Assembly (NCBI GenBank): GCA_020847775.1
Contig: JADLBI010000110.1
Location: 1-11,618 of the forward strand
Source of the DNA: Opitutaceae bacterium
GTDB lineage: Bacteria; Verrucomicrobiota; Verrucomicrobiia; Opitutales; Opitutaceae
DNA: 11,618 bases
Reading direction: 5' to 3'
Shown here: one piece after another, positions 5,876 through 11,618 of the stretch
How positions within the stretch are numbered: position 1 is the first letter of the stretch
How the letters are laid out: every line of letters starts with the position of its first letter
Notes under the pieces: generated by a model
Told to the model about the DNA's origin: nothing
Databases searched by the model: none
The model's input: only the letters and a program-made list of their open reading frames with translations
Position numbers and translations under genes: made by a program

Positions 5876-7774
5876 ATGCTCCTCAAACACCTCTACGACT
5901 TCGCTGTGTCGCGAAAGCTCCTCGACGACCTCGCGTTCAGCCCGAAAGCGGTGCGCTGGATTAACGAACTCGACGCCACCGGATCGATGATTGGTTCGGG
6001 TCCGCAAATCACGGGCGACGACAAGCGCGGCAAGGAATACTCCTGCCCTCAGACGACACGCCCCAAGGTCGCCGGCGGTGTTTCCGAGTTTCTCGCTGAC
6101 GGACTGACCGCCGTCTTCGGACTCGACACAGACCCCGACGCCCCGATGTCCGGGTCGAAGCGCGCCGATCGCGACGCCAACAATCTCGCGAAGCGAAGCG
6201 ACTTCTGGGCGCAAATCGACGCGGCTCGACAAGCCTGCCCCAGCCCGGAGATCGACGCGGTCGCGGCGTTCGGGTCACGCCTCGACACCCAGCCACCGGC
6301 ATTCCTGCGATGGGGCAAGGCGGTTGATGGCCGTTCCGATAAGTCCGCGTGGTGGCTCACGACGGCAGGTGGCAGCGAAACTCGGCTCGGCCCGGAAAAC
6401 TTCACTTTTCGAGTCAACGGAGCCCTCCTGCTTGAAAACGATGCGCTCCGCCACTTCTGGCGCACGACGCACGCCCGCGAGGTCGCGACAGCGCGCGAGG
6501 GATTTGCTTCGGGCCTCTGCCTCGTCACTGGCAAGCCCGACCAGAAGCTCGCCCCCACGCACAACCCCAAGATTCAAGGCGTGCCAAACACCCAGGCGTT
6601 TGGCGCCGCCATCGTCTCTTTCGACAAGCCCGCCTTCGCCTCCTATGGGTTTGACCAGAGCCTCAACTCCCCCACGGCCGACGAGGCCGCCACCGCCTAT
6701 TGCGTCGCGCTCAATCATCTGATCGGGCGCGAGGATCATTCGCTCCGCATCGGCGAGACCTGCCTCTGCTTCTGGGCGGCCGAGACCCCGATCACGCAAA
6801 CGCCCTTCGCGTTCTTAAACCGACCCGATCCCAAAGTCGTTCGGGATTTCGTCCGCGCCCCCTTCGCGGGCATCGCGCGCGATCTCGCCCGACGGGATCG
6901 TTTTTTCGCCGTGACGCTCGCCGGCAACTCGGGCCGTGTCGTCGTGCGCCATTGGCTCCAGGCCACCGTTGAGCAAGCCGTTGAAAACCTCCAACACTGG
7001 TTCGCCGACCTCGTGATCGACGTGCCGCCGCGCCCGCCGAAAAAAGCGAAGCCCGCCGGCAAGGAGAAGGAGTTTCACCCGCTCTCCATCTACTGGCTCG
7101 CCTGCACCACCGTCCGCGAGGCGAAGGATTTGGCGCCCGAAGTGCCTGCCCAGCTCTACCGCGCCGCCCTCGAAGGCACCGCGCCGTCGCTGGCCTTGCT
7201 CAAGCCGATCCTCGACCAGCTCCACTCCCGCCTCCTGCGGGATGAAAACTACACCCTCATCTACGACGAATCCCGCTTCGCCCTGCTCAAGCTCATTCTC
7301 AACCGCCAACCCAATCGCCCCATGGAAATCAAACCGTCCCTCACCGCCGAAACCGACGACCCAGCCTACAACTGCGGCCGTCTCCTCGCCATCCTTGCCG
7401 CCGCGCAGGACAAGGCGCACGAGTTCAAACTCGAGGGCCCCGGCGTCGCCGAGCGCTACTTCGGCACCGCCAGCGTCTCGCCAGCCAGCGTCTTCCCTCT
7501 GCTGCTCCGCCTGAATCGCCATCACCTCAACAAGATTGGCAAGTCCGAGCGCTTCGGCGGCCACGAACGTTTCATCCAGCAGCAGATCGAGGCCGTGCTC
7601 ACGCTGTTCAAACCCGCGAGTCCCGGCCGACCGCCGACGTTCCCGCGCACGCTCGACCTCCAATCGCAGGGCCGTTTCGCCCTCGGCTTCTACCAGCAAA
7701 CCGCCGCCGACACCGCGGCCCGCAACGCCAACAAAAAATCACCCGATCAATCTTCCTCACCCGAAAACAAATAA
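5876..7774 (+). CDS. cas8c: Cas8c (Csd1), large subunit of Cascade/I-C
   Basis: 632 residues, the usual size. Cas8c reads the PAM, starts R-loop formation and recruits Cas3. Family features seen: N-terminal LLKHLYDFAVSRKLLDD, a KRGKEYSCPQTTRPKVAGGVS-type segment, VNGALLLENDALRHFW, CLVTGK (215-220) followed by the HNPKIQGVPNTQAFGAAIVSFD block, the SYGFDQSLNSPTADEAATAYCVALNHLI segment, and a C-terminal helical part from about residue 483 (DDPAYNCGRLLAILAAAQDKA). That C-terminal part equals the small subunit and is probably also made separately (see Cas11c). The start is fixed by GGAGG 9 bases upstream; it follows the cas5c stop by 2 bases. The extreme C-terminus is Lys/Ser/Asn-rich and probably disordered. 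Base use is homogeneous with neighbours; no frameshift seen. Confidence 0.93.
   Translation: MLLKHLYDFAVSRKLLDDLAFSPKAVRWINELDATGSMIGSGPQITGDDKRGKEYSCPQTTRPKVAGGVSEFLADGLTAVFGLDTDPDAPMSGSKRADRDANNLAKRSDFWAQIDAARQACPSPEIDAVAAFGSRLDTQPPAFLRWGKAVDGRSDKSAWWLTTAGGSETRLGPENFTFRVNGALLLENDALRHFWRTTHAREVATAREGFASGLCLVTGKPDQKLAPTHNPKIQGVPNTQAFGAAIVSFDKPAFASYGFDQSLNSPTADEAATAYCVALNHLIGREDHSLRIGETCLCFWAAETPITQTPFAFLNRPDPKVVRDFVRAPFAGIARDLARRDRFFAVTLAGNSGRVVVRHWLQATVEQAVENLQHWFADLVIDVPPRPPKKAKPAGKEKEFHPLSIYWLACTTVREAKDLAPEVPAQLYRAALEGTAPSLALLKPILDQLHSRLLRDENYTLIYDESRFALLKLILNRQPNRPMEIKPSLTAETDDPAYNCGRLLAILAAAQDKAHEFKLEGPGVAERYFGTASVSPASVFPLLLRLNRHHLNKIGKSERFGGHERFIQQQIEAVLTLFKPASPGRPPTFPRTLDLQSQGRFALGFYQQTAADTAARNANKKSPDQSSSPENK
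7322..7774 (+). CDS. cas11c: Probable Cas11c small subunit, internal start within cas8c
   Basis: In type I-C systems such as that of Desulfovibrio vulgaris, the small subunit is translated from an internal start near the 3' end of cas8c. Here an in-frame ATG at 7322 (Met483 of Cas8c) precedes the conserved small-subunit block (TAETDDPAYNCGRLLAILAAAQ), which gives a 150-residue helical protein close to the expected size. No clear Shine-Dalgarno sequence lies just upstream; that is common in this operon. The protein should bind along the crRNA-target duplex and the non-target strand in Cascade. Position and homology support the call, but translation itself is inferred. A GTG or TTG a little upstream could be used instead. 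Confidence 0.5.
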   Translation: MEIKPSLTAETDDPAYNCGRLLAILAAAQDKAHEFKLEGPGVAERYFGTASVSPASVFPLLLRLNRHHLNKIGKSERFGGHERFIQQQIEAVLTLFKPASPGRPPTFPRTLDLQSQGRFALGFYQQTAADTAARNANKKSPDQSSSPENK

Positions 7775-7795
7775 TCCCTCATCCATCACAAACTC

Positions 7796-8767
7796 ATGAG
7801 CTCCTCCATCCTCACCAACCGTCACGATTTCCTCCTCCTCTTCGAGGTCACCAATGGCAACCCCAACGGCGATCCCGATGCCGGCAACCTCCCGCGCCTC
7901 GATCCCAACACCAACCGCGGCATGGTCACCGACGTCTGCCTGAAACGGAAGGTCCGTAACTTCCTCGAACTCTTCCCGTCGGCCCGTGAAGGCGAAGCCG
8001 CCAACGGTTTCAGCATCCTCATCAAGCAGGGCGCGGTTATCGAACGTGAGCAGAAGAAGGCGGAGGTTCACGCGGCTCAAACTCTCCCCAAAGGCTCAGC
8101 TGACCAACAAGCCGAGGCTGCCAAGAACTGGCTTTGCCGCGAGTTCTTCGACATGCGCACTTTCGGGGGCGTGGTCTCCACCGGCGACGGCGTCCTCAAG
8201 GGCTCCGCTTTCGGTCAGGTGCGCGGTCCTGTGCAGTTCACCTTCGGCCAGTCCTTCCACGCCATCACCCCGCTGGAGGTCACGATCACCCGCTGCGCCG
8301 TGACCAAGGAGGATGACGCCAAGAAGGAGCGCACGATGGGCAACAAGCACATCGTCCCCTACGCCCTCTACGCCGCCAAGGGCTACGTCTCCCCCGCCTT
8401 CGCCGAGCGCACCGGGTTCACCGACGCCGATCTCGAACTCCTTTTCCAAGCCCTCCTCCACATGTTCGAGCACGACCGCTCCGCCGCCCGCGGCGAGATG
8501 ATCGTGCGCGGCCTTTACGATTTCGAGCACGTCGGCACCCAGCACGCCAACAACGCGGAGCAGAACAAACGCGAGGCCCGCCTCGGCTGCGCCCACGCGC
8601 ACGCCCTCCTCGAGGGCATCAAGGTTTCGCTCTCCGCCGGCAAGACCTCCCCCGAGTCCTTCGCCGACTACTCCGTGAGCAACACATGGACCACCGAGAA
8701 CCTCCCGAAAGGCATCAAGCTCCACCTCCGCCACGCCGGCACAAGCATCGACCCGCGCCAAGGCTGA
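7796..8767 (+). CDS. cas7c: Cas7c (Csd2), crRNA-binding backbone subunit
   Basis: 323 residues, a little longer than usual. Several copies polymerise along the spacer part of the crRNA to form the Cascade/I-C filament. The RRM-like fold starts with DFLLLFEVTNGNPNGDPDAGNLPR (11-34), the most conserved motif of the Csd2 family, followed by TDVCLKRKVRN (45-55), the glycine-rich RTFGGVVSTGD-like region (here MRTFGGVVSTGDGVLKGSAFGQVRGPVQ) that lines the crRNA, and KKERTMGNKHIVPYALY. It starts 21 bases after the cas8c stop without an evident ribosome binding site; no alternative start fits better. The C-terminal tail (HLRHAGTSIDPRQG) is variable and probably exposed. No missing residues or disruption are seen, so it should be functional. 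Confidence 0.95.
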   Translation: MSSSILTNRHDFLLLFEVTNGNPNGDPDAGNLPRLDPNTNRGMVTDVCLKRKVRNFLELFPSAREGEAANGFSILIKQGAVIEREQKKAEVHAAQTLPKGSADQQAEAAKNWLCREFFDMRTFGGVVSTGDGVLKGSAFGQVRGPVQFTFGQSFHAITPLEVTITRCAVTKEDDAKKERTMGNKHIVPYALYAAKGYVSPAFAERTGFTDADLELLFQALLHMFEHDRSAARGEMIVRGLYDFEHVGTQHANNAEQNKREARLGCAHAHALLEGIKVSLSAGKTSPESFADYSVSNTWTTENLPKGIKLHLRHAGTSIDPRQG

Positions 8768-8768
8768 C

Positions 8769-9425
8769 ATGGCTATCGCGGAAATCCCTTCCGCCTCCGC
8801 TGGTCGAGCGCCCGAGCCCATTTCCATCTCGGCGCTCAACCATTTTCTCTACTGCGAACGACGGGCCTATCTCATCCACGCCGAAAGGGTGTTTATCGAC
8901 AACGAGCACACGCTCCTCGGCACCCTCGCCCACGAGGCTGTGGATCATCCCGGCTACGAGCACCGCGCCGGCTGGGAACTCCTCCGCGCCCTGCCGCTTT
9001 TCTCCGATGCGCTCGGGCTCACCGGCAAGGCCGATCTCGTCGAGGTGCGCCGCGATCCCGCCACGGCGCGCATTGTCGAGACCCGGCCGGTGGAATACAA
9101 GAAGGGTCCCGCCCGCCGCTGGAGCAACGACCACGTCCAGCTCTGCGCCCAGGCACTCTGCCTGGAGGAGATGCTCGGCCTGCCCATCGAAGCCGGCCTC
9201 ATCTATCACGCCGCCTCTGCCAAGCGCGACGAAGTCGTCTTCGATCTCCAGCTCCGCACCCTCACGCGCGACACCCTCGACGCCTTGCGTGCCTCGCTAG
9301 CTCGTCCGGCCGCTCCGCCGACCGTGCTCCGGCCGCAGTGTGACGGCTGTTCTCTCCGTCCCGTCTGCCTGCCCGAGGCTTCCACCCTTCGCCAGTCTGA
9401 TCTCTTCGTGCCCCGCGATTACTGA
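8769..9425 (+). CDS. cas4: Cas4, RecB-like nuclease of the adaptation module
   Basis: 218 residues, normal for type I-C Cas4, which trims pre-spacers at the PAM end and fixes their orientation with Cas1-Cas2. The 4Fe-4S ligands are all present: C29 (LYCERR) and C191, C194, C200 (CDGCSLRPVC). The RecB-type nuclease residues are H55 (LAHE), D89 (GKADLVE), E109 and K111 (VEYKKG), and a downstream Gln (HVQLC, Q124). The enzyme should therefore be active. It begins one base after the cas7c stop, so it is co-transcribed and probably coupled. Unusually, cas1 does not follow directly: an AT-rich tract, a four-helix-bundle gene and a second AT-rich tract separate them by about 600 bases, although the order cas4, cas1, cas2 is otherwise the standard one. 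Confidence 0.95.
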   Translation: MAIAEIPSASAGRAPEPISISALNHFLYCERRAYLIHAERVFIDNEHTLLGTLAHEAVDHPGYEHRAGWELLRALPLFSDALGLTGKADLVEVRRDPATARIVETRPVEYKKGPARRWSNDHVQLCAQALCLEEMLGLPIEAGLIYHAASAKRDEVVFDLQLRTLTRDTLDALRASLARPAAPPTVLRPQCDGCSLRPVCLPEASTLRQSDLFVPRDY

Positions 9426-9463
9426 ATCTCGAATTTCAAATCTGAAATCCCAAATTCCCAAAC
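9426..9463. repeat. AT-rich palindromic tract A (left border of four-helix-bundle gene)
   Basis: It begins directly after the cas4 stop and contrasts sharply in base composition with both neighbours. It contains the hairpin ATTTCA-AATC-TGAAAT (9433-9448) and the core TTTCAAAT (9434-9441), shared with tracts B and C. It occupies almost all of the 40 bases before the four-helix-bundle ATG and offers no ribosome binding site. Tracts of this kind commonly border S23-type four-helix-bundle genes, to my knowledge, and may be element ends. Confidence 0.55.
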
Positions 9464-9465
9464 CC

Positions 9466-10002
9466 ATGCCCACTTACCAACGATTCGAAGACCTGCCCGT
9501 CTGGCAGGAAGCCATCCTCCTCGCCGAGCTCTGCGAAGACTTCATCGAGGCGGCCAGGGAACGCATCACGTGGTCCAAACGCGACCAGCTCGACCGCGCC
9601 TCGCTCTCCGTCTCCAACAACATCGCCGAGGGTTTCGAGCGCGGCACCACCAACGAACTGCTCGCCTTCCTTTACATCGCCCGCGGCTCCGCCGGCGAGG
9701 TCCGCTCCATGCTCTGCTTCTTCGAGCGCCGCCCCGCGCTGCGCGATTTCAAATCCCAGATATCAAATTTGAAACCCGTTGCCGAGTCCTGCTCCCGCCA
9801 GCTCGGCGCCTGGACCCAGTCCCTGCAAAACTCCGACATCGCCGGCCCGCGCCACCTCAACGACAAATCCCGCGCGGACTACACCAAACGCAAGTCCCGC
9901 GAATCCGGCACCGCCGCCTTCCAGCAGTTGCTCGAGCAGCACCTGCCCCCCGACCATCCCCAGCATCCACGCCGCAAGCAGGGCGGCGCATCTCAGATCT
10001 GA
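9466..10002 (+). CDS. Four-helix-bundle protein (23S rRNA intervening-sequence/S23 family), C-terminally extended, within cas operon
   Basis: 178 residues. The first 125 match the family: FEDLPVWQEA (helix 1), RDQLDRASLSVSNNIAEGFERG (39-60), and NELLAFLYIARGSAGEVRSML (63-83); the SNNIAEG and FLYIARGS motifs are diagnostic. Typical members have about 120 residues, are encoded in 23S rRNA intervening sequences and elsewhere, and have no settled function; the diversity-generating-retroelement protein Avd shares the fold. Here a basic, polar tail follows (GPRHLNDKSRADYTKRKSRESG and onward to residue 178), perhaps for nucleic acid binding. Residues 94-104 are encoded by AT-rich tract B, and the stop codon lies in tract C. 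The ATG at 9466 is chosen because FEDLPVWQ is the family's N-terminus; an open frame further upstream overlaps cas4. Its place between cas4 and cas1 suggests a role in adaptation or a tolerated mobile insertion. No reverse transcriptase is present in the window. Confidence 0.85.
   Translation: MPTYQRFEDLPVWQEAILLAELCEDFIEAARERITWSKRDQLDRASLSVSNNIAEGFERGTTNELLAFLYIARGSAGEVRSMLCFFERRPALRDFKSQISNLKPVAESCSRQLGAWTQSLQNSDIAGPRHLNDKSRADYTKRKSRESGTAAFQQLLEQHLPPDHPQHPRRKQGGASQI
9745..9777. repeat. AT-rich palindromic tract B, in frame within the four-helix-bundle gene
   Basis: 33 bases (11 codons, residues 94-104) of AT-rich sequence inside an otherwise GC-rich gene. It shares TTTCAAAT (9747-9754) with tracts A and C and contains the perfect palindrome TCAAATTTGA (9763-9772). 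It encodes DFKSQISNLKP at the turn between helices 3 and 4. The length is a multiple of three, so the frame is kept. It may be an inserted copy of the bordering element. Confidence 0.5.
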
Positions 10003-10023
10003 GATTTCAAATTTCAGATTCCC
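9991..10023. repeat. AT-rich palindromic tract C (right border of four-helix-bundle gene)
   Basis: It contains the perfect 14-bp palindrome TCTCAGATCTGAGA (9991-10004) and an overlapping imperfect 23-base palindrome (9997-10019), plus the shared core TTTCAAAT (10005-10012). The TGA stop of the four-helix-bundle gene (10000-10002) is part of the palindrome, and the tract ends 7 bases before the cas1 ATG. It is similar to tract A over the core and the following CCC-terminated stretch, in the same orientation. Confidence 0.55.
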
Positions 10024-10030
10024 TTACCTG

Positions 10031-11068
10031 ATGCCCCAGACACTCCAAAACGTCCTCTACCTATTCACGCCCGGACTCTCGTTGCGCCGCGACGGCCTCG
10101 CCTTGCGCATCGAACACGAGAAACAGCTCAAGCTCTCCCTCCCGGTTCACAATCTCGAATCCGTCTTCGTCTTTGGTGCCGACATCTACGTCTCCCCTTC
10201 CGCTATGCGTCTCTGCTGGGAGCACGGTGCCAGTGTCTGCTTCTTCACCGACTGGGGCCGGCTCGAAGCGCGCGTCGAAGGCGTCCCGCAAGGCTCCATG
10301 CTTTTGCGCCGTCGCCAACACGCCGCCGCCGCCGACCCCGCCCGGTCCGCCGCGCTCGCTCGCGCCTTCGTCGCGGGCAAGCTCCACAACACCCGCTGGC
10401 TCATTTCCCGCAGCGCCCGCGATGCCGCCGATGCCGCCGACGCCGGCCTGCTCCGGACCGCGGCCGACGCCCATGCCCACCTCCTGCGCGAACTCGCCCG
10501 CACCCCCGACGATCTCGACGTGATTCGCGGCGTCGAAGGCCGCGCCGCCGCGCTGCACTTCGAGGTATTCTCGCGCCACCTCCGGCCCGCCCTGCGCGAC
10601 AGTTTTCCTTTCGAAGGCCGCAACCGCCGTCCACCCCGCGATGCGATCAACGCCCTCCTCTCCTTCCTCTATGCGTTGCTGCGCCATGACTGTGTTTCGG
10701 CGCTCACGGCGGTGGGGCTCGATCCCTTCGTCGGCTACCTCCACGCCGATCGTTCCGGTCGCGAATCGCTCGCGCTCGACCTGATGGAGGAGTTTCGCCC
10801 GTGGACCGATCGCCTCGCCCTCACCTTGCTCAACCGCGGCGAACTGAAGGCCGGTCAGTTCCTGTCCCGCGACGGCGGCACCGTCGAACTGGGAGAGCCG
10901 CTCCGCAAGACGCTGGTCGCCGCTTTCCAGCAACGCAAAGCCGACGAAGTCACCCATCCGCTCTTCCAGGAGAAGGTGCGGCACGGACAGCTCGTGTTCA
11001 TCCAGGCGCGGCTGCTCGCCCGTGCCGTGCGCTCTGGCGACGATTATACCCCGCATCTGTTCAACTGA
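10031..11068 (+). CDS. cas1: Cas1, spacer integrase (type I-C)
   Basis: 345 residues, the normal length. With Cas2 it captures and inserts new spacers next to the leader. The N-terminal beta domain (LQNVLYLFTPGLSLRRDGLALRIEHE) is followed by the helical catalytic domain. Metal-binding residues are present: E169 in RGVEGRAA, H238 in VGYLHADR, and D250/E253 in ALDLMEEFRP. The QLVFIQARLLARAVR stretch near the C-terminus is also typical. ATG 10031 is the natural start (MPQTLQNVLYLFTPG); the frame is open upstream across the four-helix-bundle gene, but that part does not look like Cas1. No ribosome binding site is visible because tract C occupies the upstream bases, so expression may depend on read-through from upstream genes or on weak reinitiation. 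Confidence 0.96.
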   Translation: MPQTLQNVLYLFTPGLSLRRDGLALRIEHEKQLKLSLPVHNLESVFVFGADIYVSPSAMRLCWEHGASVCFFTDWGRLEARVEGVPQGSMLLRRRQHAAAADPARSAALARAFVAGKLHNTRWLISRSARDAADAADAGLLRTAADAHAHLLRELARTPDDLDVIRGVEGRAAALHFEVFSRHLRPALRDSFPFEGRNRRPPRDAINALLSFLYALLRHDCVSALTAVGLDPFVGYLHADRSGRESLALDLMEEFRPWTDRLALTLLNRGELKAGQFLSRDGGTVELGEPLRKTLVAAFQQRKADEVTHPLFQEKVRHGQLVFIQARLLARAVRSGDDYTPHLFN

Positions 11069-11105
11069 GCTCACTGACACATTCGTCACCGCTCCTTCCC
11101 GCCTT

Positions 11106-11402
11106 ATGTTTCTTCTCATCACTTACGACGTCAGCACCCGCGATGAGCGCGCCGGAGCCCGCCGCCTGCGTCGCGTGGCGCGGGCCTGCACCTCGTTTGG
11201 CATCCGCGTGCAAAAGTCCGTTTTCGAAATGCAACTTGGCCAGAAAGAATGGGTCGACTTGAAGGCGCGCCTCCTGCAGGAAATCGACGCGACGCAGGAT
11301 TCATTGCGCGTCTATTTCATCGATCAGACGGGAAAAGATAAGATCGAGCATTACGGTGTCCAAGTGCCGATCAATGTCGTCGAAGACCCGTTGACCTTGT
11401 GA
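11106..11402 (+). CDS. cas2: Cas2, structural subunit of the spacer integrase
   Basis: 98 residues, typical length. Cas2 dimers bridge two Cas1 dimers in the integration complex. The ferredoxin-like fold begins LLITYDVST with the conserved Asp8, followed by RRLRRVARACTSFGIRVQKSVFE (19-41), the signature around the second strand, and ends with a C-terminal strand (QVPINVVEDPLTL). It starts 37 bases after the cas1 stop with no clear Shine-Dalgarno sequence. An upstream ATG in the same frame (11022) overlaps cas1 and lacks homology, so the start at MFLLITYDVS is firm. It is the last cas gene; the leader follows at once. Confidence 0.96.
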   Translation: MFLLITYDVSTRDERAGARRLRRVARACTSFGIRVQKSVFEMQLGQKEWVDLKARLLQEIDATQDSLRVYFIDQTGKDKIEHYGVQVPINVVEDPLTL

Positions 11403-11589
11403 AAAATCGCAGCTGCGAAACTCGTGCTTCGTCCGCCGTCGCACCCTTTCGCGTGTTGGGTAACATCGTGCGCCATTGCGGGAAACGCAGGCGGCCATCA
11501 TGCTCTCGGGAGAAACTATTTCTGTTCTTTGACACCTTCGCAGAATCGGCGCATAACTCTTTGGCTGGCTGGATTTACTTCCACCTGGC
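11403..11589 (+). promoter_or_regulatory. CRISPR leader
   Basis: About 187 bases between the cas2 stop and the presumed first repeat, with no gene on either strand. It begins with the perfect palindrome TCGCAGCTGCGA (11407-11418) and, closer to the repeat, holds the inverted repeat AGAAA-CTA-TTTCT (11511-11523) and a promoter. Position and content fit a leader, which carries the array promoter and the signals that direct Cas1-Cas2 to the first repeat. Confidence 0.65.
11529..11557 (+). promoter_or_regulatory. Sigma-70-type promoter for the CRISPR array
   Basis: TTGACA (11529-11534) is a perfect -35 box; CATAAC (11552-11557) matches TATAAT at four of six positions; the spacer is exactly 17 bases. 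The predicted transcript starts near 11564, about 26 bases before the presumed first repeat, as expected for pre-crRNA. Confidence 0.6.
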
Positions 11590-11618
11590 ATCGCCCCGCT
11601 CCTCGGAGCGGGGCGCGG
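11590..11618 (+). CRISPR. First CRISPR repeat, truncated by the window end
   Basis: AT followed by a perfect 11-bp hairpin (arms 11592-11602 and 11605-11615, loop TC) and then CGG at the last three bases. Type I-C repeats have the plan GTCGC-stem-GCG-TGGATTGAAAC. The match of position, strand and layout to that plan, right after cas2 and a leader promoter, supports the call. Only one partial copy is visible, so repetition cannot be shown, and an intrinsic terminator is the alternative; no T-run is visible before the window ends. Confidence 0.65.

Noticed and set aside
9340..9465. N-terminal extension of the four-helix-bundle protein into cas4
   Set aside because: The overlap reads cas4 out of frame and then translates AT-rich tract A; family homology begins at the ATG at 9466.
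9466..10002. Diversity-generating retroelement with the four-helix-bundle protein as Avd
   Set aside because: No reverse transcriptase, template repeat or variable repeat is seen in the window, and SNNIAEG/FLYIARGS motifs point to the S23 branch.
9779..10030. N-terminal extension of Cas1 across the four-helix-bundle gene
   Set aside because: Pro/Ser-rich shadow reading; Cas1 homology begins at MPQTLQNVLYLF at 10031.
11301..11591. Minus-strand open frame across the cas2 end and leader
   Set aside because: It overlaps cas2 antisense and the leader promoter, with no recognisable family.

Overview
The window carries one complete set of type I-C CRISPR-Cas genes on the + strand, with three unrelated genes upstream. 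The DNA is GC-rich, most genes lack a clear Shine-Dalgarno sequence, and a four-helix-bundle gene is bordered by short AT-rich palindromic tracts. Together these suggest an environmental Verrucomicrobiota bacterium, possibly of the Opitutaceae. That assignment is an inference from style and is not proven by any marker gene here.

Layout. Positions 1-405 hold the 3' end of a protein I do not recognise. Positions 471-2425 hold two tandem, very similar GH29 (alpha-L-fucosidase)-like proteins, 2 bases apart, without signal peptides; the canonical fucose-binding His-His-Asp-Gly stretch reads Gln-Asn-Ser-Gly in both. Positions 2426-2718 are non-coding, lower in GC, and rich in short inverted repeats just before cas3.

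The cas operon then runs cas3 (HD nuclease-helicase), cas5c (pre-crRNA endonuclease), cas8c (large subunit, with a likely internal start for Cas11c), cas7c (backbone), cas4, a four-helix-bundle gene, cas1 and cas2. Gaps are short or genes overlap, except where the four-helix-bundle gene separates cas4 from cas1. After cas2 comes a leader of about 187 bases with a good sigma-70-type promoter (TTGACA, 17 bases, CATAAC). The window ends inside what looks like the first CRISPR repeat, an 11-bp GC-rich hairpin. If the repeat continues with the usual ATTGAAAC end, cutting at the stem base would leave exactly the 11-base 5' handle known for type I-C.

How the genes work together: Cas4, Cas1 and Cas2 select, trim and integrate spacers at the leader end. 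The leader promoter transcribes the array, and Cas5c cuts the transcript. Cas5c, Cas7c, Cas8c and Cas11c form Cascade/I-C, and Cas3 degrades the target DNA. The main novelty candidate is the four-helix-bundle protein (23S rRNA intervening-sequence/S23 family, extended C-terminus) inside the adaptation module, bracketed and internally interrupted by related AT-rich palindromic tracts. It is either a domesticated accessory factor or a mobile cassette.
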